Positions 43,627-52,867 of a stretch of DNA of 64,000 bases are shown here, piece after piece (the first letter of the stretch is position 1; every line of letters starts with the position of its first letter). Below the pieces are notes generated by a model. The model was not told where the DNA came from and searched no databases. It saw only the letters and a program-made list of their open reading frames with translations. The DNA is from Acidimicrobiaceae bacterium (GTDB lineage: Bacteria > Actinomycetota > Acidimicrobiia > Acidimicrobiales > Poriferisodalaceae): the NCBI GenBank assembly GCA_002721305.1, contig PBKA01000003.1, positions 1 to 64,000 on the forward strand, in the 5' to 3' direction. Position numbers and translations under genes: made by a program.

Positions 43627-44001
43627 CTACCGTCCGTTTGCCGACTCAGTTTCCACTAGGGACCGCTGTCGAGCGGCGGCCCTTCGTCTTTTGCGTATGA
43701 TGCTTCGGCGTTCTCGCTGGGTTGCTCCTCCCCAGACCCCTTCTTTCTCGCGTACGCTGATCGCATATTCAAGACATGGCGTCGCTACCGAGCAACCGGA
43801 GCAAATTTCCTTTGCCAGCTCCGCATTGTCATCCTCGTCATCGGGGAAAAATATGGACGCGTCAATACCTCGGCAAGCGGCTATTTGTTGCCAGCCCTTG
43901 AGTCCTGGCGCGAAAGGAAGCGAACTACCATAAACATCACCAACCGCGGCGTCGTAGCTGGAGTGTAAAACTGTGCTATGGACTGGATCGCTAACGCTCA
44001 T
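43627..44001 (-). CDS. WhiB family iron-sulfur regulator
   Basis: A 124-residue WhiB-like protein. The cluster ligands are Cys43, Cys67, Cys70 and Cys76, followed by the GVWGG turn (88-92) and a basic RRSIIRKRRRAAARQR helix. It binds a [4Fe-4S] cluster and sigma factor SigA region 4. The N-terminal 40 residues and FFPDDEDDNAELAK resemble WhiB2/WhmD, which controls septation, but subgroup placement is tentative. It heads an operon with trpD. Confidence 0.93.
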   Translation of the reverse strand: MSVSDPVHSTVLHSSYDAAVGDVYGSSLPFAPGLKGWQQIAACRGIDASIFFPDDEDDNAELAKEICSGCSVATPCLEYAISVREKEGVWGGATQRERRSIIRKRRRAAARQRSLVETESANGR

Positions 44002-44018
44002 CTGAATCAGGATTCTTT

Positions 44019-44033
44019 CCCATCGCTGATGGG
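44019..44033 (-). promoter_or_regulatory. Short palindrome upstream of whiB
   Basis: CCCATC-GCT-GATGGG, a perfect 6-bp inverted repeat with a 3-base centre, 18 bp upstream of the whiB ATG. It could be a leader hairpin or an operator for autoregulation. A 6-bp repeat can arise by chance. Confidence 0.3.
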
Positions 44034-44083
44034 GTTGTCCACACTAATTGAGCGTTCGGTTAATCTTTCGGGAGAAAAGCGCT

Positions 44084-44497
44084 TTGTCTAAAGAATTTCT
44101 GATCTTCGGCCAACGAATCGAACGCTCTTCGTGGTTGTATGGCTCATCCTTCTCTCTTTGTGTGGCAATCGTGGTGGGGCTAGTGATCGGGAATCTGGTC
44201 GACCAAGCTGGCACCAAGTCATTGGTTGTGACAGCAGTAATTTCTATCGGCATTGTCGCTGGCGGTTTTATCTCCGCGTGGAGGGCGCCGCGAGCTCACA
44301 TTATTCACGGCATGCTCACAGCCGTCCCCGTCGTGATTTTGGGATTCACTTTTCAATTTGTCAGATTGGCTCGCAACGTTCGGTCTGTTTCGTGGCTCAG
44401 CTTGATCTTTGTTTGTTGTCTAACTGTTTCTTTAGGGACCTTAGGTGGAGTGCTCGGTGGGCATTTCAGTCCTAATCAACGCTCGCTGTTTGAGTAA
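44084..44497 (+). CDS. Four-TM membrane protein of unknown function
   Basis: A 137-residue protein with four hydrophobic segments (about 18-38, 45-65, 75-97, 105-127). No family recognised. I start it at TTG 44084, eight or nine bases after GGGAG; an upstream in-frame TTG at 44048 lacks a ribosome site. It is divergent from whiB and ends 43 bp before rnpB. Confidence 0.65.
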   Translation: MSKEFLIFGQRIERSSWLYGSSFSLCVAIVVGLVIGNLVDQAGTKSLVVTAVISIGIVAGGFISAWRAPRAHIIHGMLTAVPVVILGFTFQFVRLARNVRSVSWLSLIFVCCLTVSLGTLGGVLGGHFSPNQRSLFE

Positions 44498-44540
44498 AAT
44501 TTCACTTCTCGTATGACATGATCGGCCTAGCGATACAGTG

Positions 44541-44915
44541 ATGGTGGCGGTGAGTCGGCTGGGTGACCGCAGTTGGCCTCACCTTTAGAGACGAGGCAAA
44601 TTGAGGAAGGTCGGGACTCCACAGGGCAGGGTGCTGGGAGAAAACCAGGCGTCGTGAGACGACGGAAAGTGCAACAGAGAATAAACCGCCGATGGTTTAG
44701 CTCCGCTATTCACAGGTAAGGCTGAAACGGTGCGGTAAGAGCGCACCAGCGCGCAAGGTAACTTGCACGGCTTGCAAACCCCACTTGGAGCAAGGTCAAG
44801 CAGGAATCGGGCGGCCCGTCCAATGATTCCGGGTAGACCGCTGAGATGGATGGTCACCCACGTGATCGATATCACTGGACAGAATCCCGCCTACAGGCTG
44901 ACTCACCGCCACCAT
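44541..44915 (+). ncRNA. rnpB: RNase P RNA (bacterial class A)
   Basis: About 375 bases. The ends pair over at least 15 bp (44541-44555 with 44901-44915, P1). Conserved core elements are visible: GAGGAAGGTCGGGACTCC (CR-I, near 44600), the P-loop region ACAGGGCAGGGTGCTGG, AAACGGTGCGGTAAGAGCGCACC, and the 3' CR-V ACAGAATCCCGCCTACAGG. It removes tRNA 5' leaders together with RnpA protein. The ends are placed by P1 pairing. A reading frame crossing it is not a gene. Confidence 0.94.
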
Positions 44916-44963
44916 CTGGAGTTCCCGAGAGTATTACCGCAATGTCAACTAAATTTGGACAGT

Positions 44964-45878
44964 ATGAATCAGACTTCTGCGACGATCGATTGGCACGATG
45001 CGCTCGATTTGGGCCCGGCTACGGTTCTCACAGGTATCGAACGCGGTAAGTACCCGCACGGCAACTCGGTGTTAGTAACCGGCACCAACGAAAGGGTCTT
45101 GATTGATCCTTCCCTGACCGTCGCCGAGCTAGGACGGTCGTTTGAAGTGGATCGAATCTTTCTGTCCCACGTTCACGAGGACCATATTCCCGGGATGAGC
45201 CTCTTCCCAACAGTCCCTGTTTCTTGTCATGAGGCTGATGCCGTGGGGTTGACGTCTATAGACGGTTTGATGTCCATGTACGGGCTACCGAGCGAAATCG
45301 AAGAGGAATTTCGACAAGAAGTGTTAGACGACTTCAGTTACGCACCCCGACCGGACGTATCTACCTTCACAGATCGGGCGAGCTTCGACCTAGGAAAAGT
45401 CAGCATCGAGGTAGTGCACACGCCTGGGCACACGCGAGGTCACTGCGCGTTCGTAATCCCTGAAGCTCGTGCAGCTTTTCTGGGGGACATAGAGCTATCG
45501 GGTTTTGGTCCTTACTACTTCGACGCGTGCTCGTCATTGGAAAGTTTTGAACGATCAATCGAGATCTGCGGACAGATCGACGCGGACCATTTCGTGACTT
45601 TCCACCATAAGTGGGTGATATCCGGGCGAGAATTGTTTCTCGAAATGCTACGTGACTTTGCGAGGGTCATTACCGAACGAGAATCGGCCATGCTCCGCTT
45701 CATGTCTGAACCCAAGTCGATTGAGGAATGTGCTGCGCATCGGTTCGTATACCGACCGTCGGTTGATTTAAAATTCGTCCGTCACGTCGAAACTCGCTCT
45801 GCTCAGATCCACATAGATCGAATGCTAAAAGATGGCCGAATCCTGAAAGCAACCGAAAGCAGTTACCGCGCGGCTTGA
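44964..45878 (+). CDS. Metallo-beta-lactamase fold hydrolase
   Basis: A 304-residue MBL-fold protein. Metal ligands are in SHVHEDHIPG, TPGHTRGHCAF and LGDIE, so a di-zinc or iron centre is expected. A C-terminal helical region (about 225-300) with a His-rich FVTFHHKW follows. The substrate is unknown. The start is ATG 44964, chosen because upstream sequence is rnpB. Confidence 0.85.
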   Translation: MNQTSATIDWHDALDLGPATVLTGIERGKYPHGNSVLVTGTNERVLIDPSLTVAELGRSFEVDRIFLSHVHEDHIPGMSLFPTVPVSCHEADAVGLTSIDGLMSMYGLPSEIEEEFRQEVLDDFSYAPRPDVSTFTDRASFDLGKVSIEVVHTPGHTRGHCAFVIPEARAAFLGDIELSGFGPYYFDACSSLESFERSIEICGQIDADHFVTFHHKWVISGRELFLEMLRDFARVITERESAMLRFMSEPKSIEECAAHRFVYRPSVDLKFVRHVETRSAQIHIDRMLKDGRILKATESSYRAA

Positions 45879-45888
45879 ATTACGCAAG

Positions 45889-46464
45889 CTAAGGCCCATT
45901 GAGATGCCATGTCTCGTTGAACGAGTTCAGCACCGGACGTCCGTCCCTTATGAGAATCCGAGATATCTGTGCTTGTCCGACATGTAGTCGCCATGAAATT
46001 GGGTCGTTGACGCCCAAAGCCCACGAAATGGCAGATTTAATTGGCGACACGTGCGTGAAAACCGCCACGTTCAATTCCGTGGCTTCGCCAACCAAGTCGT
46101 CGCATGCTTCAACTACTCGGCGATCCAATTCCGCAAGAGATTCTCCACCTGGGGGCGCGAACATGGGGTCATTGCGCCATTGAGTCCATTGATCTGCACT
46201 TACATCGGTAATCGGGAGTTCGTCCCATTCGCCGTAGTCGAGTTCGATCCACCGTTCGTCGATTCGAACGGGCAACCCTAATGGTCCCGCTGTTTCTCGT
46301 GCTCGTTGCAACGGAGACGACACGACTACGTCGATCGGCCCCAAAGCCGCCGATATTTGCTTAGCTTGCTGTCTGCCGCGATCGTCGAGTGGGTTGTCGA
46401 CCCTGCCTTGAAGGAGGCCACCCGCATTCGCAACGGTTCGACCGTGCCGGACGATCAGCAACAT
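45889..46464 (-). CDS. Histidine phosphatase (phosphoglycerate mutase-like)
   Basis: A 191-residue branch-1 histidine phosphatase with the catalytic RHGRT near residue 7, SSPLQRARETA, GE in LDYGEWDELP, and FTHVSPIK bearing the second His. Substrate unknown; homologues include CobC, GpmB and phosphoserine phosphatases. The ATG at 46464 has GGAG six bases upstream and begins two bases after the stop of the upstream gene. It is convergent with the MBL gene (10 bp). Confidence 0.88.
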   Translation of the reverse strand: MLLIVRHGRTVANAGGLLQGRVDNPLDDRGRQQAKQISAALGPIDVVVSSPLQRARETAGPLGLPVRIDERWIELDYGEWDELPITDVSADQWTQWRNDPMFAPPGGESLAELDRRVVEACDDLVGEATELNVAVFTHVSPIKSAISWALGVNDPISWRLHVGQAQISRILIRDGRPVLNSFNETWHLNGP

Positions 46465-46466
46465 TG

Positions 46467-46970
46467 TCAACTCCGAGTTCGATTGTTCGTTATCGCGGGA
46501 TCAAGGTGACCGGTCCGCAGAAAAAGACTGCGGCGGTCAGGTTCACGTAATCCCATTAGGTACCAACTCCAGACAAACAATGCGAGCCCCATCACTTCCA
46601 TTGCTATGACCAATAAAGGCGGTCGGTCGTATAGCGCAATGGCCGTGTCGCCAATTGAAAGGCCTGCAAATGGCCACCAAAAGACTTCTGTATTCATCCA
46701 CGCTCCGTCGAACACCAAGTGCCAGAAGAGTCCGATAGGAACCGCTAGTCCTCGTCGTCTGACTCGACGTCTACCGATGGTGCAAATCATCAATGCCATC
46801 ATCAGCACAATTGGCGCCGCTAGCGTATGAAGAATCGGCGCTCCTCTTATCGAGCCGTCTATCGCGTCTGGGAGCAAGGCTCCGAGCACAACTAGTCGAT
46901 GATCAATCACCGGGTCCCGGAACGTAAACCACATCGCTGCGAGGGCCGTGCCAATGAACCACAACAACAT
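46467..46970 (-). CDS. Membrane-bound hydrolase-like protein
   Basis: A 167-residue protein with about four TM segments. It carries a DHRLVVLGALLPD motif, HTLAAP and GLFWHLVFDGAW, resembling the His/Asp metal ligands of membrane-bound metal-dependent hydrolases (DUF457/YdjM-like). Activity is unknown. It lies 9 bp after the zinc-ribbon gene and is coupled to the phosphatase. Confidence 0.72.
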   Translation of the reverse strand: MLLWFIGTALAAMWFTFRDPVIDHRLVVLGALLPDAIDGSIRGAPILHTLAAPIVLMMALMICTIGRRRVRRRGLAVPIGLFWHLVFDGAWMNTEVFWWPFAGLSIGDTAIALYDRPPLLVIAMEVMGLALFVWSWYLMGLREPDRRSLFLRTGHLDPAITNNRTRS

Positions 46971-46979
46971 TTGAACTGC

Positions 46980-47735
46980 CTATCGCACCAAAAGCGCGCC
47001 ACACTCCGGACATTCCGAAGGTTCATCACTCGGCAATCTTCGAATGCGGTCGATTTCGACAGCTGCTATTTCCAAGAAACATGCTCCACAGGAGGTACCG
47101 ACGAGTCGGCCGACCGCTATGTGGTCTCCCATCCGTTTCCGGTTCTCTGCGTAGAGTTCAATCAATTCGACCCCCGCCCGTTCCTCCACGTTTCGCTTTT
47201 CAATCACTACAGATTCACGTTCACTGTCTATCTCGTTTATGTGGGCTGCGATCTGTTCTTCCAAAGCGGTCATTTGGGATCGACAGTCATGTCGAGCTGA
47301 TTCAATGCGTGATTCTTCATTCGCGAAGGGTTCGATTTGTTCCATGATTTCAATTATTTGATCTTCGAGCAGCGATTGACGACCCGAGAGAGAGTCAATT
47401 TCGCTTTGCAACACAGTTGCGTCCTTGGGAGATGTCATGTCATCTCCATATAGGGAACTGGTAGCTCGAGCCACTTTGTCTTCCAGATGCTGGATTTCAA
47501 CCTCTCGGTCGTTTTGGCTCTGACGAAGAGCGTTTAATTCGTCCGCAATCTCATCAAGTTCGCTTTGAAGTTTGGAGTCCTGCTCACGAAGCGCCTCAAG
47601 TTGGTCGCGTTCAGGCAGGGTCAACGAACGGTGAGCCAGCTGTGAAAGCCGAATATCGAGCTCCTGAAGTTCAACCAAAACCTCAAGCTCGCTCAATGTG
47701 GTCTCCTCCTCGGCTTTCCGACTGCGGCTCGTCAC
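46980..47735 (-). CDS. Coiled-coil protein with C4 zinc ribbon (COG1579)
   Basis: A 251-residue protein. A long antiparallel coiled coil (about 15-190) with the conserved SLYGDDMTSPKDATVLQSEI bend is followed by a C-terminal zinc ribbon (CGACFLEI and CPECG). Members of this family are widespread in Actinobacteria; binding to RNA or a ring-shaped partner has been suggested, but no function is settled. Confidence 0.88.
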   Translation of the reverse strand: MTSRSRKAEEETTLSELEVLVELQELDIRLSQLAHRSLTLPERDQLEALREQDSKLQSELDEIADELNALRQSQNDREVEIQHLEDKVARATSSLYGDDMTSPKDATVLQSEIDSLSGRQSLLEDQIIEIMEQIEPFANEESRIESARHDCRSQMTALEEQIAAHINEIDSERESVVIEKRNVEERAGVELIELYAENRKRMGDHIAVGRLVGTSCGACFLEIAAVEIDRIRRLPSDEPSECPECGALLVR

Positions 47736-47761
47736 ACCGGTTCTATCACGCGACCGGCTGG

Positions 47762-49969
47762 TCAGGTTCCATTATCTTCTTCCAACAGAGGTTCCGTGGT
47801 GGTCGTCACGGGGCTTCTTGTCGGTACGAGTGCACAGTTGAGGTATTCGTCCCTGTGGATCCCCGTTACAGAAAGTTCTGTCATGCGACAGTTGGCTTCA
47901 GGGTGTGCCCTGAAAATGCCCGCGTCAAGATCGACCAAGGTCATCGCGCACGGCAAATCAAATTGCATGAAGCCGCGCACAACCCCTAGATCTACGTCAA
48001 CTGCGCAAGTGTCGTCGGCAAGATACAACAGCTGTGAATTTCGTTGTGGTGGAGGTGGTGTAGCTAACGGAATTATCTCCTGCCCCTGCAACACACGGGT
48101 CATGTAGGAGCCCCAAATTCGCGCCGGGATCCAACCGCCTGTTCCTTCTCGGCCCTGGATGTCGGTCATCGAAACTTTCTCTTCAGGGTGCCCCATCCAA
48201 ATTGATGTGCTCAGTTGGGGCGTGAATCCCACATACCACGCATCACTGAAGTCCTGCGCAGTTCCAGTCTTGCCAGCCGAAGGCTGGCCATTTTCGAGTT
48301 GTGCTCGTCTTCCCGTACCCGCTACCACGTTGTTTGCAAGTACTTCCGAGACCCATGCGGCCGTAGTTGCCTTGATTGCCCGGCGACCTCTAGGGACATG
48401 TTGATAAATGACTGACCCAGCGGCATCCTCGATTCTGGTAATGAAGTGAGGCTCCATTCGTATCCCGCTGTTGGCGATCGCGGCGTAAGCAACCGCTTGT
48501 TCGAGAGGAGTTACCTCCTGGGCTCCCAAAGACATCGACAGGTATGGACGAAACGAGTTTTCCCCGTCACGACCAAGTAAACGATTGGCCACCTCCACGA
48601 CATTTTCGAGTCCGGCACGTAGCCCTAGGCGAACAAACCCACAGTTGGAGCTTTTCAATACCGCGTATTGGACAGTCCCTACGACTCCTTCATTGTCGTT
48701 GAAGTTACTTACCTCATAGTCGACGTTGGGTGGGTTGGGGAAAGTGCAGGGCCCCCTTCCGCTGATCGTGTCGAACGGGAAAAGTCCAGCCTTTTCGATT
48801 GCCGCGGCGAGAACATAAGTTTTGAAAGAAGATCCTGGTTGTCTGCTTCCTTGCGTCACAAGGTTGAACTGAAAATCTGCGAACTCTGGCCCGCCAATGA
48901 ACGCTCGTACTGCTCCGGTTGCCGGATCTACTGACGCTACCGCCACTTCGAAGTCACCGGACCCTTCGGGAAGAACCTCCTGAACTGCTTCTTCCATGTA
49001 ACGCTGCAAGGTCCGGTCGAAAGTTGTCCACACTCGGAGGCCGCCGTTGTAAACCTTGGCAAAACGTTCCTGGTAGGTCTCTCCGAGAGCCGAATGCGCT
49101 AACAGGGCTTCGGTCACTTCGTCCAGGAAGTAATCCCTTCGCAGTGTTTCATCAGTTTTTTGTGGACTTCGGTTACGGTCGGGTAAGCCACGCTGTTCGA
49201 ATCGCTCTCGATCTTCAGAGTCGATAATCCCCGCATCTTGAGCGTTCTGTAAAGACATACTGCGTCGCTTACTCGCTATGTCCATGTCATCGAAACCGTC
49301 GTAAATCCCAGGACTTCGGATTAACCCCGCCAAAAATGCGGCATCGCCCACATCGAGTTCGCCAGTATTCTTGCCAAAGTAAGTTTCGGCGGCGGCCTGC
49401 AAACCGTATGCGCCGTTACCGAAATAGATTTCATTCAGGTAAAACTCAAGAATTTCCTCCTTCGAAAATTCTTCTTCTAGGCGCGCCGCTAGTACAGCCT
49501 CACGAATTTTCCTACTAAAGGAACTCTCGTCTCCAACGATTCGAAGCTTCACGATCTGTTGGGTGATTGTGGATCCGCCTTGGGTTATCGCGCCACTCGT
49601 TAGGTTCTGAATCATCGCTCGGGAAATCGCGCGTATGTCTACACCGTTGTGGAGCCAAAATTTGTTGTCTTCGACCGCTAGCAACGTCGCCAGAACGTCC
49701 TCCGGGACTTCATCTATCTTGACCAGTTGACGATCTATGTCGTAACGCAGTATGCCGATTTCATTTCCGGCGCTGTCATAAACCTCTGTCCTTTGCGCTC
49801 CTGGCGAAAGATCAAGAGCTACGTCCGTTCGTTCCCTATCGACTGCGAACAGTGCCTTCTTGCTGTGAGGACCAATGGCTAGTCCCACAGCTGTTATCAA
49901 AACGGCGCACGCGAGGACTGTTGCTGCCAAAACCGGTAAGCGAAGAAGTCGCCGGAAAGCTCTCACCAA
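47762..49969 (-). CDS. Bifunctional class A penicillin-binding protein
   Basis: A 735-residue PBP1a-type enzyme that polymerises and cross-links peptidoglycan. A TM near 15-35 precedes the GT51 domain with catalytic Glu in LLAVEDNKFW (near 98) and GGSTITQQ. The transpeptidase has GSSFK (near 380), SSNCGF and GKTGTAQDF (near 566). A short C-terminal tail (near 650-735) has several cysteines and ends in a Thr/Pro-rich stretch. The start is TTG or the adjacent GTG. It is divergent from thiN. Confidence 0.93.
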   Translation of the reverse strand: MVRAFRRLLRLPVLAATVLACAVLITAVGLAIGPHSKKALFAVDRERTDVALDLSPGAQRTEVYDSAGNEIGILRYDIDRQLVKIDEVPEDVLATLLAVEDNKFWLHNGVDIRAISRAMIQNLTSGAITQGGSTITQQIVKLRIVGDESSFSRKIREAVLAARLEEEFSKEEILEFYLNEIYFGNGAYGLQAAAETYFGKNTGELDVGDAAFLAGLIRSPGIYDGFDDMDIASKRRSMSLQNAQDAGIIDSEDRERFEQRGLPDRNRSPQKTDETLRRDYFLDEVTEALLAHSALGETYQERFAKVYNGGLRVWTTFDRTLQRYMEEAVQEVLPEGSGDFEVAVASVDPATGAVRAFIGGPEFADFQFNLVTQGSRQPGSSFKTYVLAAAIEKAGLFPFDTISGRGPCTFPNPPNVDYEVSNFNDNEGVVGTVQYAVLKSSNCGFVRLGLRAGLENVVEVANRLLGRDGENSFRPYLSMSLGAQEVTPLEQAVAYAAIANSGIRMEPHFITRIEDAAGSVIYQHVPRGRRAIKATTAAWVSEVLANNVVAGTGRRAQLENGQPSAGKTGTAQDFSDAWYVGFTPQLSTSIWMGHPEEKVSMTDIQGREGTGGWIPARIWGSYMTRVLQGQEIIPLATPPPPQRNSQLLYLADDTCAVDVDLGVVRGFMQFDLPCAMTLVDLDAGIFRAHPEANCRMTELSVTGIHRDEYLNCALVPTRSPVTTTTEPLLEEDNGT

Positions 49970-50060
49970 CCATTGAAGGTACCGGCCCTGAGAGCTTACG
50001 AAGGGTCGGTCAGCCTCTCCTCGGCATCATTTCGTCGCGTTTGTACGCAATCATGGTGCT

Positions 50061-50732
50061 GTGACTCAGTCAGTAGCCGATACGTCTTCTTTAGATCCAA
50101 CTCAAGTTTTGATCGTAGATGGAGGGCCACATCCCCCTTCTCTTGCGCGTATCCCTGAAGCAACTTTAGTTATCGCGGTTGATAGTGGTTATGAGCACGC
50201 CCAAAGCTTGGGAATCAAGGTTGATGTCGTTGTCGGTGACCTTGATTCTGTGACCGCTGAAACTCTGCAAACCCTTGATGCTCAAGTGGCTGTGGAAAAA
50301 CACGACACAGACAAAGATGAAAGCGACCTGGCTCTAGCACTGAAGTTTGCTCAAAGAGTCGGGGCCCAACATATCGATATCGTTACTGGAGGAAATGGCC
50401 GGCTTGATCATCTGCTAATCGGATCAATGCTGTTAGCCAACGAGGAGAACCTCAACCAATCGATCGTCACTCATTGCGGAACCAGTCGTATGGTTGCCTT
50501 AGGGCCAAGTAAACCGCTCGAACTCGACAACATCATTGGTTCATGGCTTAGCTTGATCGCCCTGGACGTCGGGGCAAGGGTCAGCACTACGGGTTTGCGA
50601 TGGAACCTCGCCCCAACTGATGTGTTCCCTCCCTTCAGCAGCCTCGGATTGAGCAACCAGATCCTCGACAAGCCGACCGTTAACGTAACGCAAGGAATTT
50701 TCCTCGCAATAGTTTCCTCTCCTGATGCCTAG
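50061..50732 (+). CDS. thiN: Thiamine pyrophosphokinase (ThiN/TPK)
   Basis: A 223-residue enzyme converting thiamine to thiamine diphosphate with ATP. Motifs: AVDSGYEHA, VVGDLDSV, DKDESDLALAL and GGNGRLDHLL, all typical of TPK, with a C-terminal beta domain. It starts with GTG and overlaps the binding-lipoprotein gene by eight bases. Confidence 0.93.
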   Translation: MTQSVADTSSLDPTQVLIVDGGPHPPSLARIPEATLVIAVDSGYEHAQSLGIKVDVVVGDLDSVTAETLQTLDAQVAVEKHDTDKDESDLALALKFAQRVGAQHIDIVTGGNGRLDHLLIGSMLLANEENLNQSIVTHCGTSRMVALGPSKPLELDNIIGSWLSLIALDVGARVSTTGLRWNLAPTDVFPPFSSLGLSNQILDKPTVNVTQGIFLAIVSSPDA

Positions 50733-51897
50733 AACCGCCGTGAAACTCAGCAAAATGGTGGCCGCACTATCTTGTATTTTTGTCCTTATAACGGCTTGTG
50801 CTTCCCCAAAAAAGACCCAGCAATCGATAAGGCTTCTCACCCACAAGGACTTCCACCTTCCCGAGGAAGCTCTCACTGATTTCACTAAGAACACAGGCAT
50901 AGAGGTCTTGGTGTTTGTGGAGGACGACGCAACCTCCATGGTGAACCTCCTTGAGCGGGCAGCAGACAATCCAGTTGCCGATGTCGTCCTCGGTATCGAC
51001 AGTCTTGAGCGGCGACGTGTAACAGAAAAAAAGCTGGTGGAGTCCTACCGGCCCATCGCAATCGACCGGCTCGACCCTTCGTTGGTGCTTCAAGATGCGA
51101 TGCTGACACCTATAAGTCAGTTGGCGGCTTGCCTGAACCATTCAAAGTCCAGATACGAGGTTCCCGAGCGTCGGTTGGATCAATTGCCTGACCCTGAGAA
51201 CATTCCGTTACAAGCTCCGACGAGAATCGATGACATCTTCGATCCGAGATACGCCGAGACAGCAGTCATCCCCGATCCGTTGTCGAGCCGACTAGGGGTC
51301 TATTTCTTGGTGGCCCTCGAACGTCTTTACCCTGAAGACATCGAGGGCGTCACTCCGTGGCCGAAACTGGTAGATGAAATGCTGCGTTGGGGGATGGAGG
51401 TCGCTCCAAGCTGGGAAGAAGCTTGGTTTAGTCGTTTTCAGCCTTCAGCTGGACCCGAAAACAGCGATACACGATCCCTTACCTGGGGATCTTCGGGGAT
51501 GCCGGCAGTAAGTGTTCGCTTCGTCCCTGAGTTACCAGATGAGGTAGACGTCGCCGTACTCGATAGCGGCTGTGTAAAGGTCGTCAACTATGCCGCCGTC
51601 ATCCGTAACACCCCAAACCGACGAGATGCAGGGCGACTAATTGACAGCTTCATCGAGCCCCTATTTCAATACGGAGTTCCGGACCGTTACGGAAGTCGCC
51701 CTGCTAGGACCGACATAGTACGCACCGAAGCCTGGCGACGGTTCGGTGTCAACGTGACTGCCATCCCAATCGACGAATGGCGAATCGGGCCGCTCTGGGA
51801 ACAATGGCTATTGACCTGGCAACAGATCGTGAAAGTCATCGCTAGCGGAGAGGAGCCATTGCCACCTGTAGTCGAGGTGACCTTGCCTTCGCAATAG
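50725..51897 (+). CDS. Thiamine-type ABC transporter substrate-binding lipoprotein
   Basis: A 390-residue exported lipoprotein with lipobox ITAC (Cys25). The mature part matches ThiB/TbpA: LLTHKDFHLPEEALTDF, NPVADVVLGID, LVESYRPIA. It should deliver thiamine or a precursor to an ABC permease. No permease or ATPase gene follows; the next gene is on the other strand. The eight-base overlap with thiN supports the thiamine link. The middle part is longer and more divergent than in E. coli ThiB. Confidence 0.86.
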   Translation: MPRTAVKLSKMVAALSCIFVLITACASPKKTQQSIRLLTHKDFHLPEEALTDFTKNTGIEVLVFVEDDATSMVNLLERAADNPVADVVLGIDSLERRRVTEKKLVESYRPIAIDRLDPSLVLQDAMLTPISQLAACLNHSKSRYEVPERRLDQLPDPENIPLQAPTRIDDIFDPRYAETAVIPDPLSSRLGVYFLVALERLYPEDIEGVTPWPKLVDEMLRWGMEVAPSWEEAWFSRFQPSAGPENSDTRSLTWGSSGMPAVSVRFVPELPDEVDVAVLDSGCVKVVNYAAVIRNTPNRRDAGRLIDSFIEPLFQYGVPDRYGSRPARTDIVRTEAWRRFGVNVTAIPIDEWRIGPLWEQWLLTWQQIVKVIASGEEPLPPVVEVTLPSQ

Positions 51898-51919
51898 TTC
51901 AACCTCAAAACCCAGACTT

Positions 51920-52756
51920 TCAGGACCGACCTTCTCCGTAGTCACCCCAGGGCCGGTCCCTCTCTCTGACGGCGTCACGCAACGAACCGTCAGTAATTCC
52001 AGCAGCCCATCGCTGAGCCTCTGGTGTGTGTCGGGCGATCCCATCGAACAATGTCCCTAGCATCTGAGAGGTACGAAGACCCATATTCTCGAAGGCCTGA
52101 TTTATCAAGAGTTTGTTTAGCGCCAGTTGGTTCGCCGGAATATTTGCGAATCTTCGAGCTTCGCTCTCCGCTGCGGAGGACAACTCTTCTGGATCACACA
52201 CCTGTGATACGAGACCGATGCGAAGAGCTGTCTCCGCGTCAATGGGCCGACCAGTCAACAAGAATTGTTTCGCGTGCTCCAAGCCGATCCGATAGACCCA
52301 CAGCATCGTGGTCGGTGTGCCATAGATTCGGCTAGGCGCATAGCCGAGTTGTGCGTCATCGGCCATAAACAAAAGATCAGCACACAGAAGCAAATCGGTG
52401 GCTCCGCCTATTGCCCAACCGGAAATTTCACCGATCACGGGTTTGGGACATTCCCAAATCTTCATGAAGTTACGCACATTGGTCGACATTGACTGATAAT
52501 CCCTCACGGGATCCCAGTTCTCGCCGTCGACAGCGTCATCGTTGTTCAAAAAATCGTCGAGGTCATAACCCGCTGAAACGTTCCGGCCTTCCCCTCTAAG
52601 AACTATTGCTGCGACACTCTCAGCCTGCGTTGCCCTATCTATCGACTCCGCAACCCCCTGAATGACTTCTTTCGTGAGGGTGTTTAACCGGTCAGGGCGA
52701 TTGATAGCGATAATCGCAACACCCTCTTGCTCTTCGTACAAAACTGGACCCGACAC
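51920..52756 (-). CDS. Enoyl-CoA hydratase/isomerase (crotonase) family protein
   Basis: A 278-residue crotonase-fold protein. The oxyanion-hole segments VSAGYDL and GWAIGGA are intact, so CoA-thioester binding is expected. The two catalytic glutamates of classical hydratase correspond to Asp in GGATDLLL and Ser in YAPSRIYG, so hydration is doubtful. AGGAGG lies eight bases before the GTG start. Neighbours are dehydrogenase-type enzymes on the other strand. Confidence 0.88.
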   Translation of the reverse strand: MSGPVLYEEQEGVAIIAINRPDRLNTLTKEVIQGVAESIDRATQAESVAAIVLRGEGRNVSAGYDLDDFLNNDDAVDGENWDPVRDYQSMSTNVRNFMKIWECPKPVIGEISGWAIGGATDLLLCADLLFMADDAQLGYAPSRIYGTPTTMLWVYRIGLEHAKQFLLTGRPIDAETALRIGLVSQVCDPEELSSAAESEARRFANIPANQLALNKLLINQAFENMGLRTSQMLGTLFDGIARHTPEAQRWAAGITDGSLRDAVRERDRPWGDYGEGRS

Positions 52757-52867
52757 GAGATCGACCTCCTACACCACGCTGCGGTTGCCGTAGAGTAGTC
52801 CGCGCCGTCACAAGGCGGGACTCCCTTGACCGCCCTAGCCCATCACAGAAGTGCGTAAGGATCGACA

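Noticed and set aside
44763-44963. Upstream extension of the MBL-fold reading frame
   Set aside because: This part lies within rnpB and the following leader; protein similarity begins at ATG 44964.
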